A stretch of 29,737 bases of DNA, from the NCBI GenBank assembly GCA_964599275.1, contig CAZRFK010000016.1:1-29737 (forward strand). The letters are read 5' to 3'. The translations under genes were made by a program, and so were the position numbers. The notes under the pieces are model-generated. The model ran no database searches. It was not told the DNA's origin and was given only the letters and a program-made list of their open reading frames with translations. Origin of the DNA: PUMD01 sp964599275 (lineage in GTDB: Bacteria > Bacillota > Sulfobacillia > SLMV01). Positions 1 through 7,207 of this stretch are shown here, piece after piece (the stretch's first letter is position 1; the number at the start of each line of letters is the position of its first letter).

Positions 1-495
1 CCCTCTGCACTGTTAAAGTCAGCCGAGAAGGTTGTAATAGTTCCGGGGTATGGTCTGGCTGTAGCGCAGGCTCAGAAGCAGGTCAAGGATTTGATGGAAA
101 GTTTGGAGTCCAGAGGTGTTGAGGTGGAGTTTGCGATACATCCGGTAGCCGGCAGGATGCCGGGGCACATGAACGTGCTTTTGGCAGAGGTAGATATCCC
201 GTATGACAAGTTGCGGGAGATGGATGATATCAATCCGGAGATGGACGATGTGGATGTAGCGCTGGTGGTGGGAGCCTGTGATGTGGTGAACCCGGCAGCG
301 AACGAGTCAGATGACACGCCCATATCTGGAATGCCAATAGTAGAAGTTGAGCGCGCAGACAGCGTGATAGTGTGCAATCTGGATACAGAGCCAGGTTATT
401 CAGGGGTTGAAAACACCCTGTACGAGATGGAGCACGTGGAACTGGTCCTCGGTGATGCCAAGGATACTTTAAGCAAACTCAACCAGAAATTATAG
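1..495 (+). CDS. pntB: NAD(P) transhydrogenase subunit beta, C-terminal part (5' end outside window)
   Basis: The reading frame is open from base 1 to the TAG at 493-495, so only the last 164 residues are present. They form the NADP(H)-binding domain III of the proton-translocating transhydrogenase beta subunit, a membrane enzyme that couples hydride transfer between NAD(H) and NADP(H) to proton movement. Visible family motifs are VPGYGLAVAQAQ near the start (dinucleotide fold), HPVAGRMPGHMNVLLAEV, VGACDVVNPAA and PISGMPIVEV, in the usual order. The membrane segments lie upstream of the window. An internal ATG at 91 is not the true start, because the conserved GYG motif lies before it. The gene ends ahead of a strong hairpin and is probably the last of its operon. 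Confidence 0.93.
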   Translation, partial: PSALLKSAEKVVIVPGYGLAVAQAQKQVKDLMESLESRGVEVEFAIHPVAGRMPGHMNVLLAEVDIPYDKLREMDDINPEMDDVDVALVVGACDVVNPAANESDDTPISGMPIVEVERADSVIVCNLDTEPGYSGVENTLYEMEHVELVLGDAKDTLSKLNQKL

Positions 496-545
496 CTATT
501 AGTTCAGGATTAACTGATGTTTGTCAGTGTTCAACGTAAAGTCTT

Positions 546-582
546 CCATAATTCCACCGTCTACAGTACGGTGGAATTATGG
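546..582 (+). terminator. Strong hairpin after pntB, probable transcription terminator
   Basis: A perfect 15-bp inverted repeat (546-560 with 568-582) surrounds a 7-nt loop, 51 nt after the pntB stop. The stem is mixed AT/GC. The sequence downstream is only mildly T-rich, so it is not a textbook intrinsic terminator. Its position suggests that it ends the pntB transcript. Confidence 0.6.
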
Positions 583-643
583 GCTTCGTTATTTGGTCGC
601 ATCACAAAATTTCCATGCTATCTGCTGTACATTTGAAAAGGAT

Positions 644-652
644 TGGTATAGT
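644..652 (+). promoter_or_regulatory. Candidate extended -10 promoter for the xerD/dacF region
   Basis: TGGTATAGT at 644-652 fits an extended -10 element (TG-N-TATAGT) about 64 nt upstream of the small membrane protein gene. No good -35 box is seen at 17-nt spacing. It is the best promoter-like site in the 496-715 gap. Confidence 0.3.
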
Positions 653-715
653 TAATGTGGGCTCTACATAAGTATTACCACCAGGAGCTAATCATCTCGA
701 GGTCGGTGATGGTTA

Positions 716-955
716 ATGCGCATTTTACTTGTTCTGTTGGTGGTTCTTCTGGTGGTGGGGTTGTCTGCCCGTGAATCAATTATATATTGGTTTTGGGATA
801 TTTTGAGGCCTTCGGAAAGTCCCCGTCCGGGAACCTACATAAGAAAGGTGTGGGCTCCAGTGCGGGTATCAACAGTGTGGGAAGAAATCGAAGTGTGGTG
901 GATGATGCAGATGAGTAGGCTGCGTCGTTATTACACAGGACATTATGATGAGTAA
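716..955 (+). CDS. Small membrane-anchored protein (possibly DUF4227/YqzK-like)
   Basis: This gene encodes 79 residues. A hydrophobic N-terminal segment (about residues 2-17, rich in Leu and Val) probably forms one membrane anchor. It is followed by a basic and aromatic tail ending in RLRRYYTGHYDE. The ATG at 716 is preceded by GAGGT at 699-703, a rather long spacing, and an in-frame TGA at 707 rules out an earlier start. The stop lies 45 nt before xerD. In Bacillus a short single-pass protein (YqzK, DUF4227) sits directly ahead of xerD and has a similar plan, with an N-terminal helix and an aromatic C-terminus. The link rests on position and architecture, not on a clear sequence match. Function unknown. 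Confidence 0.6.
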   Translation: MRILLVLLVVLLVVGLSARESIIYWFWDILRPSESPRPGTYIRKVWAPVRVSTVWEEIEVWWMMQMSRLRRYYTGHYDE

Positions 956-1000
956 GTATTTGCACGTGGCCTGGTCCAGATACGATAGGGGGTTCTTCTC

Positions 1001-1948
1001 GTGGCGAGAAAAAGCGGAGTGATTAAAGAATTCATTGACTATCTTGGAGTTGAGCGTGGTCTGGCTGGTAACACACTGGACTCATATGGTCGAGATTTAA
1101 AACAATTTCTCCGTTATCTGCAGAAGCACAATGGAAACACATCAAACGATGATGAAGATGACGGATCAGCTGAAGCAGCTGAGTATTTACTGATTGAAGA
1201 GGCTACTCGCAATATCATTACCTCGTATATTGTGTGGATGCGAGAACAGGGAATGGCACCATCGACCATAGCCAGAAGATTGGCTGCTCTGCGCAGTTTT
1301 TACAAGTATCTGGTTCAGGAGGATTATCTGGAGCAAAATCCCACTCAGGATGTGCAAGCACCTAAACCCCAGAGAAGGCTACCTGTTATTCTGACTGTCT
1401 CTGAAGTGGAGAATTTGGTTGGGCAGCCTGACGTGTCAGAACCCATAGGAGTTCGAGATCGAGCAATTTTGGAGTTGCTTTATGCAACAGGACTGAGGGT
1501 GTCTGAACTTGTTAATCTGGATCTAGAACACATCAATATCTCCCGCAAACAGCTGCGCTGCATTGGCAAAGGAAACACCGAAAGACTTGTCCCTCTGGGC
1601 AGTATTTCTGCCAAAGCTGTCGATGACTATGTAAGTGGGGCAAGACAGGAATTGGTCTCTGATTCATCAGAGCAGGCGCTTTTTGTAAATCATCATGGAA
1701 GACGTCTAACAAGGCAAGGCATCTGGAAAATAGTCAAGCGCCATGCTAAAGAGGCCGCAATTGATAAAAAGATCACCCCGCATACCCTCAGACATTCATT
1801 TGCAACTCACCTTCTGGAAAATGGCGCAGATCTGCGGTCGGTGCAGGAGTTATTGGGGCATGCCGATATTTCCACGACCCAGATGTACACTCACCTGACC
1901 AGCGGCCATCTCAAAGACGTTTATTCCCGTGCTCATCCTCGAGCATAA
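1001..1948 (+). CDS. xerD: Site-specific tyrosine recombinase XerD
   Basis: This is a cytoplasmic tyrosine recombinase of 315 residues that resolves chromosome dimers at dif sites and usually works with XerC or as the single Xer enzyme. An N-terminal SAM-like core-binding domain (about 5-110) is followed by the catalytic domain (about 125-310). The full active site is visible: R166 (ATGLRVSEL), K190 (GKGNTER), H261 and R264 (PHTLRHSFATHL), H287 (LGHADIS) and nucleophile Y296 (TTQMYTHL). The start is GTG at 1001, with AGGGGGT just upstream. An acidic insert around residues 48-60 (NDDEDDGSAE) makes it slightly longer than the usual ~298 residues. Position ahead of dacF and spoIIA matches other spore formers. 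Confidence 0.95.
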   Translation: MARKSGVIKEFIDYLGVERGLAGNTLDSYGRDLKQFLRYLQKHNGNTSNDDEDDGSAEAAEYLLIEEATRNIITSYIVWMREQGMAPSTIARRLAALRSFYKYLVQEDYLEQNPTQDVQAPKPQRRLPVILTVSEVENLVGQPDVSEPIGVRDRAILELLYATGLRVSELVNLDLEHINISRKQLRCIGKGNTERLVPLGSISAKAVDDYVSGARQELVSDSSEQALFVNHHGRRLTRQGIWKIVKRHAKEAAIDKKITPHTLRHSFATHLLENGADLRSVQELLGHADISTTQMYTHLTSGHLKDVYSRAHPRA

Positions 1949-2020
1949 ATGTCCTGAGTTGGCCAAATAGCGATTATAAGTTTCCTGTTGCCGCAATATT
2001 GTTGTAAAGAGGTGATAAAT

Positions 2021-3217
2021 ATGGGCAGGAAACTTCGCTGGATTGTGCCTTCTCTACTTATCCTCATTACGCTTGTGGTATTTTCAGGAGCAGTACTGGC
2101 GGAAGAGGAAGAAACAGAGAACAGTTTTTCTGTTGGTCCGCTGGAATTAGAAGCCGAATCTGCTTACCTGCTGGACGCAGCCACTGGTTTATCCCTGCAT
2201 GGAATTTCAGAACATGAACGCAGAGCCCCTGCCAGTATGACCAAAATCGCCACCATGATTCTGGTTTTTGAGGCAGTTCAATCTGGGGAGATAGCATGGG
2301 ACGAAGAAGTGGTAGTTAGTCCCCGAGCTTCTGGCATGGGTGGATCCCAGGTGTACTTGGAAGCCGGGGAAAAAATGATGGTTAAAGATCTACTGAAAGC
2401 AGTTGCAGTCTCATCAGCCAACGATGCGTCAGTGGCACTGGCTGAATACATCTCAGGCTCACACGAGGCGTTTGTTGGGGATATGAACGAGTTGGTGGAA
2501 CGTCTTGGGCTCACGAACACACATTTTATTAATGCACACGGTCTTGATAATCCCGAACACTATTCGAGTGCTCATGATATGGCTCACCTGGGTCGTCATC
2601 TGGTAACCACTTATCCTCAGGTCCTGGAATATACCTCTATATGGACCGATTGGCTGCGCGAAGATACCGACCGTCCGTTCTGGTTGACCAACACTAATCG
2701 TATGATCCGACAGTATCCAGGGGTTGATGGACTCAAGACAGGATTGACTGATGAGTCTATGTGGTGTCTGACAGCAACCGCTAAATCCAATGGCACAAGA
2801 CTTATAGTTACTGTTATGGGCGCCCCTACATCCGACGCGCGTTTCGATTCTGTCGCCACACTCCTGAACGCAGGTTTTGCCGCAGTAGAAACAATCGAGT
2901 TCGCCCAGACTGGAGATGTTCTGGGAAGTTTACCTGTTTCTGAAGGAGAGAAGCAGGAAGTTGATGTAACTGTGGCCCGAGATGCTGAGGTTACCATTCC
3001 CAGAGGGCGGGCAGGGGATCTGGTTGGTGACATTTCCTTAATACAGCAAGACCTTAAGGCTCCGGTCAGTGTGCAGGAAACAGTGGGGCAGCTGCAGATC
3101 AGGTTGGAAGGTGAACTGCTTCAGGAGATCCCGTTAGTTCCTGTTGAAGTTATCGAAAGATGTGGGATTGGCACTATTTTTGTACGTATGCTGCAAATAA
3201 TGTGGCTGTTGAATTAG
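2021..3217 (+). CDS. dacF: D-alanyl-D-alanine carboxypeptidase (DacF-type penicillin-binding protein)
   Basis: This 398-residue secreted or membrane-bound serine peptidase (S11 family) trims the terminal D-Ala from peptidoglycan peptides. It has a signal peptide (about 1-27, cleavage near VLA-E). The active-site motifs are S72-M-T-K75 (SxxK), S132-A-N134 (SxN) and K239-T-G241 (KTG). A PBP5-like beta domain (about 285-370) follows, and an amphipathic C-terminal helix is the likely membrane anchor. ATG at 2021 was chosen because an AAAGAGGTGAT ribosome-binding site sits 5 nt upstream and the signal peptide begins there; the upstream TTG at 1988 has no such support. Location directly before spoIIAA fits DacF, which acts on spore peptidoglycan in Bacillus. 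Confidence 0.93.
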   Translation: MGRKLRWIVPSLLILITLVVFSGAVLAEEEETENSFSVGPLELEAESAYLLDAATGLSLHGISEHERRAPASMTKIATMILVFEAVQSGEIAWDEEVVVSPRASGMGGSQVYLEAGEKMMVKDLLKAVAVSSANDASVALAEYISGSHEAFVGDMNELVERLGLTNTHFINAHGLDNPEHYSSAHDMAHLGRHLVTTYPQVLEYTSIWTDWLREDTDRPFWLTNTNRMIRQYPGVDGLKTGLTDESMWCLTATAKSNGTRLIVTVMGAPTSDARFDSVATLLNAGFAAVETIEFAQTGDVLGSLPVSEGEKQEVDVTVARDAEVTIPRGRAGDLVGDISLIQQDLKAPVSVQETVGQLQIRLEGELLQEIPLVPVEVIERCGIGTIFVRMLQIMWLLN

Positions 3218-3224
3218 TTCAAGA

Positions 3225-3247
3225 AGGACTTGACTCGACTTATGAAG
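3225..3247 (+). promoter_or_regulatory. Possible sigma-H-like promoter before spoIIA
   Basis: AGGACTT (3225-3231), a 12-nt spacer and GAAG (3244-3247) loosely match the sigma-H pattern (AGGAWWT ... GAAT) known ahead of spoIIA in Bacillus. The -10 match is imperfect and the call leans on the expected regulation. Confidence 0.22.
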
Positions 3248-3302
3248 AAAGTTCTCCTGCATACTGATTTTGATATGATAATCTTTGTTGGGAGGGCTAC
3301 AG

Positions 3303-3656
3303 TTGAAGGTAAATGCATCTTTTGAGGACTACAGAGTTGTTCTGACGCTACAGGGGGAATTTGATCTGTCCGCCACAGATAAGTTCAATAGGGCTGTTGC
3401 TGAAGCCTGTCAGCAAGCCCACCTGCAGCAGGTAGTAGTTGACCTGCAGGGTGTATCATTTATGGATAGTTCTGGGTTGGGAGCGTTGTTGGGGCGTTAT
3501 CAGGAGCTGTCCGAAGAGGGGATCGAGCTTATTTTAGCCGCTCCGTCTCATCGTGCAGGTGAGATCCTGGGATTGGCTGGAATCGATCGGTACATCAGCA
3601 TATACCCTTCGGTTGAGCATATCCCCGAGATTGAAAACGGGGAGGGTTTGAGCTGA
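3303..3656 (+). CDS. spoIIAA: Anti-sigma F factor antagonist SpoIIAA
   Basis: This is a 117-residue STAS-domain protein. In its unphosphorylated form it binds SpoIIAB and frees sigma F in the forespore. The regulatory serine lies in MDSSGLGALLGRY (S57 from this start), the site phosphorylated by SpoIIAB. The TTG start at 3303 is supported by GGGAGGG at 3290-3296, 6 nt upstream; an upstream in-frame TTG at 3285 overlaps that site. The stop overlaps the spoIIAB ATG (TGATG), implying translational coupling, and matches the conserved spoIIAA-AB-AC operon. Confidence 0.95.
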   Translation: MKVNASFEDYRVVLTLQGEFDLSATDKFNRAVAEACQQAHLQQVVVDLQGVSFMDSSGLGALLGRYQELSEEGIELILAAPSHRAGEILGLAGIDRYISIYPSVEHIPEIENGEGLS

Positions 3657-4135
3657 TGGATCTGAGCTGTGAGTTTGAAAGCGACAGTATGGAAAATTGG
3701 ATGGAGCTAAAATTGCCCGCATCAGCTGAAAATTTGGGATTGGCCAGGGTCACAGTAGCAGCCTTTGCTTCAGCTGGTCTGGATTTCACATTAGAAGAAG
3801 TAGAAGAAATAAAAGTGGCTGTATCAGAAGCAGTATCTAATGCAGTTTTACATGCCTATTGTGACAAGCAGGGGGAAGTTTGTATTTTTGCTCAACTCAA
3901 TGAAAACTTCCTGACAGTCACCATTTCTGATAATGGAGTTGGCATTAAAGACATTGATGAGGCTCGACAGGCCAGTTTCACTACCCTCAGTGATAGGATG
4001 GGATTAGGGTTTACCTTTATGGAATCGTTTGTTGATGAATTGAAGGTAGAATCTGATCCACACGAGGGTACAATCGTTACCATGAAGAAACGACCGGCGG
4101 TAGAGTATCAGGATTCCTCATTGGGCGAATCTTAG
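3656..4135 (+). CDS. spoIIAB: Anti-sigma F factor / serine kinase SpoIIAB
   Basis: This is a 159-residue GHKL-fold ATP-binding protein. It holds sigma F inactive and phosphorylates SpoIIAA. The N-box (SEAVSNAVLHAY), the G1 box (ISDNGVGIKDIDEARQ) and the later glycine region (MGLGFTFMESF) align with Bacillus SpoIIAB. ATG 3656 overlaps the spoIIAA stop and has GGGAGGG upstream. It gives about 11 extra N-terminal residues; ATG 3689 is an alternative that would match the family length better but lacks a good ribosome-binding site. Confidence 0.95.
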   Translation: MDLSCEFESDSMENWMELKLPASAENLGLARVTVAAFASAGLDFTLEEVEEIKVAVSEAVSNAVLHAYCDKQGEVCIFAQLNENFLTVTISDNGVGIKDIDEARQASFTTLSDRMGLGFTFMESFVDELKVESDPHEGTIVTMKKRPAVEYQDSSLGES

Positions 4136-4148
4136 TGAGGTCTTGCTC

Positions 4149-4853
4149 ATGAATAATAGCAATGATTTTGACCGCCCGGAAGAAGAACTATTCAGGCGGG
4201 CTCAAGATGGGGATGAATCTAGTCGGGAGATTCTGCTTTGTCGGCACAGGCCCTTAGTGAATGCGATGAGCAGTCGATTTACCGTACCTGTTGAGGAAAA
4301 CGATGATCTGCTGCAGGCAGGGTGTCTGGGGCTTTTGCGGGCCATTGATGGCTTTGACCCTGCCCGCGGGAATGCTTTCAGTACTTATGCTGTGCCTCTG
4401 ATTCTTGGTGAGATGAAAAAATATCTGCGTGATCGGAGTACCGTCGGGATTTCTCGTCGCGCGCGCTTGGTTGTGCGGAGGGTTCGGCGAACACAAAGCA
4501 AGTTGGCTTCTGAACTGGGTAGAAATCCGTCACTTAAAGAGGTAGCTGAGGAGCTTGGCTTTGATCCCGCTGATGTGGTGCTTGCCGCAGAGGCAATGCG
4601 TGGTGTACGTCCTCTGAGTGAGGAACACGCATCCAGGCAGTCAGCTGAACCGTGGCCTTACTGGCTGGACTCTCTTGCTCTTGGTGAAGCGATCGAAAAA
4701 CTTTCGGCGCGCAGCAGATACCTGCTGCGCCTGCGGTATTTTTCCGATATGACCCAACAACAGGTGGCAGACAAGCTGGGAATTTCTCAGGCTCAGGTCT
4801 CTCGTCTGGAAAAGAGAGTTACCAATGAACTCCGCCAGCTGTTAGAGGAATAA
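4149..4853 (+). CDS. sigF: RNA polymerase sporulation sigma factor F
   Basis: This 234-residue sigma-70 family factor is the first forespore-specific sigma. Region 2 is clear (DDLLQAGCLGLLRAIDGFDP followed by FSTYAVPLILGEMKKYLRDR), then region 3 (KLASELGRNPSLKEVAEEL) and region 4 with a helix-turn-helix (TQQQVADKLGISQAQVSRLE) at the C-terminus. ATG 4149 has GTGAGGT about 8 nt upstream; an in-frame TTG at 4143 is too close to that site. It is the third gene of the spoIIA operon, kept silent by SpoIIAB until the forespore forms. Slightly shorter than Bacillus sigma F (255 residues). Confidence 0.95.
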   Translation: MNNSNDFDRPEEELFRRAQDGDESSREILLCRHRPLVNAMSSRFTVPVEENDDLLQAGCLGLLRAIDGFDPARGNAFSTYAVPLILGEMKKYLRDRSTVGISRRARLVVRRVRRTQSKLASELGRNPSLKEVAEELGFDPADVVLAAEAMRGVRPLSEEHASRQSAEPWPYWLDSLALGEAIEKLSARSRYLLRLRYFSDMTQQQVADKLGISQAQVSRLEKRVTNELRQLLEE

Positions 4854-4927
4854 TGCACGACCTTCGATTTAATTGAATGACCACCCCATAGTTGTCTCCT
4901 TCCGCATGAAATACTTCCCTGTAATCT

Positions 4928-4957
4928 ACATGTTTCATCTGGCCAATAGACATAATA
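4928..4957 (+). promoter_or_regulatory. Candidate sigma-F/sigma-G (forespore) promoter ahead of dodecin-spoVA
   Basis: ACATG at 4928-4932 (forespore -35 pattern GHATR, 4 of 5) is followed by 18 nt and CATAATA at 4951-4957, an exact match to the sigma-F/G -10 pattern CATNNTA. A start near 4964 would give a short leader to the dodecin ribosome-binding site at 4989. Forespore control is expected for spoVA, which strengthens the call. Confidence 0.42.
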
Positions 4958-5002
4958 CTCAGAGAAACCGCAAGAGATAAATACACTTAGGAGGGTGATT
5001 CT

Positions 5003-5227
5003 GTGGGTGTAGTAAAAGTTTTGGAATTGGTTGGAGAATCGAACAATGGTTTTGAAGATGCTATTCAACAGGCTGTTCATCGGGCAGGTAGTGTGGTAAA
5101 TGGCATCACTGGTGTGGAAGTCCTGAATATGACAGCTGATGTGCAGGGTAATGAAATTATGGAATATAAGGCCAATATTAAAGTTGCATACCTGGCAGAT
5201 GACGGCGAAGTTCGCGGTGATATGTAA
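5003..5227 (+). CDS. Dodecin family flavin-binding protein
   Basis: This 74-residue protein matches the dodecin family: it opens with a VKVLELVGES strand, then GFEDAIQQAVHRAG helix, GVEVLNMTADV, and the EYKANIKVAYL strand that in dodecins carries the flavin-stacking region. Dodecins form hollow dodecamers that store or buffer riboflavin/FMN or CoA. The start is GTG 5003 with a strong AGGAGGGTGAT site at 4989-4998. The C-terminus is a few residues longer than usual. It sits between sigF and spoVAC on the same strand, and a forespore-like promoter lies ahead of it. Confidence 0.85.
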   Translation: MGVVKVLELVGESNNGFEDAIQQAVHRAGSVVNGITGVEVLNMTADVQGNEIMEYKANIKVAYLADDGEVRGDM

Positions 5228-5278
5228 CAGGCACTGAAAACTGCCTGATAGCTTCTGGGTTGAATGGAGCCTAAATAG

Positions 5279-5731
5279 ATGCGAGCAAGTTTTGACAGCG
5301 CGAAACAATATGAAAAGATGCAGCAGCAGAGTGCTCCTCCTACCCCGGTGCTGATTAACGTAATAAAAGCGTTTGTGGTAGGGGGCATTATATGTACAAT
5401 AGGCCAGTTCTTTTTGGGTGTTTTTGTGAACATGGGGCTAACACCTACTGAAGCCTCAGTCCCACTGGCAGGAACCATGGTTTTCCTGGGCGCATTATTT
5501 ACCGGTTTGGGGTGGTATGATGAGCTGGGTGAATTCGCCGGTATGGGGGCAGCTCTACCGATAACCGGTTTTGCCAATGCCATTGTTTCCCCGGCCATGG
5601 AATTCAAACGCGAAGGACTTGTTCAGGGGGTGGGTAGACACATGTTCGAAGTTGCAGGTCCGGTTTTCGTTTATGGTTTGACCACTTCTTTTGTAATAGG
5701 GGCAGTGCGGTATTTTTTAGGAGCATATTGA
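5279..5731 (+). CDS. spoVAC: Stage V sporulation protein AC
   Basis: This 150-residue membrane protein has about four hydrophobic segments. In Bacillus SpoVAC is a mechanosensitive channel component of the SpoVA system, which moves dipicolinic acid across the spore inner membrane. Family motifs are the N-terminal linker before INVIKAFVVGGIICTIGQ, the TGLGWYDELGEFAGMGAALPITGFANA stretch (about residues 77-103) and the C-terminal GAVRYFLGAY. The ATG at 5279 has only a weak GGAG upstream. The stop is followed within 20 nt by spoVAD. Confidence 0.95.
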   Translation: MRASFDSAKQYEKMQQQSAPPTPVLINVIKAFVVGGIICTIGQFFLGVFVNMGLTPTEASVPLAGTMVFLGALFTGLGWYDELGEFAGMGAALPITGFANAIVSPAMEFKREGLVQGVGRHMFEVAGPVFVYGLTTSFVIGAVRYFLGAY

Positions 5732-5751
5732 CCAGAGGAGGGCTGACGGCA

Positions 5752-6828
5752 GTGAACTTGGGTGATATGTCTGGGGCGAGTCACATCGATTTCGATGGTG
5801 GCTGCATGATTGTTTCCTGTGCTTCAGTAGTGGGTCCGAAGGAAGGACGTGGTCCCTTGGGAGAGTATTTTGATGAAGTTACAGAAGATGACCTGCTTCA
5901 GCAGTCCAGCTGGGAAAAAGCTGAAAGGAAAATGCTTGCAGAAAGCGCAAGACTTGCGTGCGCAAAAATTGGGCTAACAACTGAGAATGTCCAGTTTTTG
6001 TTGGCCGGGGATCTTCTCAACCAGATTATTACATCAGGTTATGCAGCAAGAGAGATAGACGTCCCCTTTTTGGGATTGTATGGAGCTTGTTCGACTTTCG
6101 TTGAATCATTGCTTCTGGGGGCCTGTCTGGTTGAAGGGGGATTTGCAGAGTCGGTGATCTGTGCAACTGCCAGTCACCATAAAACAGCAGAACGACAGTA
6201 CCGTCTGCCAACAGAATTTGCTTCCCAGCGTCCCAAGGAGTCACAATGGACTGTAACAGGTGCCGGTGCTTTTGTGTTGGCTGGATGTCCTCGTTCTGAG
6301 GACATCCAGGATAACCAAATTTCACCCGGTGCAGTGGTAGTAAGCGCGACTCCCGGAAGAGTTGTTGATTTCGAAGTGAAAGACCCCTTCAACATGGGAG
6401 CTGCAATGGCGCCTGCGGCGGCTGATACTCTGTTGAGACATTTTTCACAGACAGGCACAGGTCCAGAGGATTATGACCTGATTCTAAGTGGTGATCTGGG
6501 TAGATTGGGTTATGCCCTTACAGTCAGATTAATGCAAAAATCTAAGGGAATTGATATTTCCGGTGATAACTTTAAGGATGCAGGGATTCTGATTTATTCC
6601 AAGGAGCAAAAGGTTAACGCAGGTGGCTCCGGATGCGCCTGCCAACCGGTCACTTTCGCCGGTTATATATGGGATATGGTAGATAAATGGGACCTGCAAA
6701 GGATACTTTTGGTAGGTACTGGCGCTCTGCACAGTCCTGTGGCCTGTCAGCAGGGTGAGACCATTCCCGGCATTGCTCATGTAGTTGAACTTGAGTTCAC
6801 GCAGACTAACAGCTGTGAAAGAGAGTGA
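5752..6828 (+). CDS. spoVAD: Stage V sporulation protein AD
   Basis: This 358-residue soluble thiolase-fold protein binds dipicolinic acid on the spore inner membrane. Conserved landmarks are VVGPKEGRGPLGEYFD near the N-terminus, NQIITSGYAAR, the GACSTFVESLLLGA segment at the thiolase-like site, ATASHHKTAERQYRLPTEF, and TGRVVD-like and GGSGCACQPV regions later. GTG 5752 was chosen for the GAGGAGG site at 5736-5742. A TTG at 5728 overlapping the spoVAC stop and an ATG at 5767 are alternatives. Second gene of the spoVA block. Confidence 0.93.
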   Translation: MNLGDMSGASHIDFDGGCMIVSCASVVGPKEGRGPLGEYFDEVTEDDLLQQSSWEKAERKMLAESARLACAKIGLTTENVQFLLAGDLLNQIITSGYAAREIDVPFLGLYGACSTFVESLLLGACLVEGGFAESVICATASHHKTAERQYRLPTEFASQRPKESQWTVTGAGAFVLAGCPRSEDIQDNQISPGAVVVSATPGRVVDFEVKDPFNMGAAMAPAAADTLLRHFSQTGTGPEDYDLILSGDLGRLGYALTVRLMQKSKGIDISGDNFKDAGILIYSKEQKVNAGGSGCACQPVTFAGYIWDMVDKWDLQRILLVGTGALHSPVACQQGETIPGIAHVVELEFTQTNSCERE

Positions 6829-7186
6829 TATTCAGTTGCATTATTTGACTGCATTTGTGACAGGAGGTGCCCTCTGTGTATTGGCTCAGTTAACTCTTAA
6901 CCTGACCGAACTGAGTCCAGCACACATTATGGTGCTTTTCGTTTCCCTGGGAGCAGTCGTCAGCGGATTAGATTTTTATCAGCCACTGATAGATTTTGGT
7001 GGGGCAGGAGCTGCTGTCCCGCTTACTGGATTTGGTCACGCTCTGGTGACGGGTATTTTAGATGCGGTCAATCAGGAGGGGTTGTTGGGATTGTTTACCG
7101 GTGGTCTGACAGCAACTGCTTTCGGAATTACGGTAGCTGTAGTTTTTGGGTATCTCATATCGCTGTTGTTTAGTCCCAAGGGATAA
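6815..7186 (+). CDS. spoVAE: Stage V sporulation protein AE
   Basis: This is a membrane protein of about 123 residues, paralogous to SpoVAC and part of the dipicolinic acid channel. It has hydrophobic helices at FVTGGALCVLAQL and HIMVLFVSLGAVVSG. The PLIDFGGAGAAVPLTGFGHALV motif is followed by a last helix that ends SLLFSPKG. The frame overlaps the 3' end of spoVAD. The start is uncertain: GTG 6815 gives a 14-base overlap; TTG 6836 has GAGAG about 10 nt upstream and gives 116 residues, the typical family length. The function is not affected. Confidence 0.9.
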   Translation: MKESDIQLHYLTAFVTGGALCVLAQLTLNLTELSPAHIMVLFVSLGAVVSGLDFYQPLIDFGGAGAAVPLTGFGHALVTGILDAVNQEGLLGLFTGGLTATAFGITVAVVFGYLISLLFSPKG

Positions 7187-7207
7187 TAAGGCTGAGAGGG
7201 ATATTAA

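Noticed and set aside
5077..5607. Minus-strand 176-residue frame across dodecin and spoVAC
   Set aside because: Antisense to two well-supported genes and without family features.
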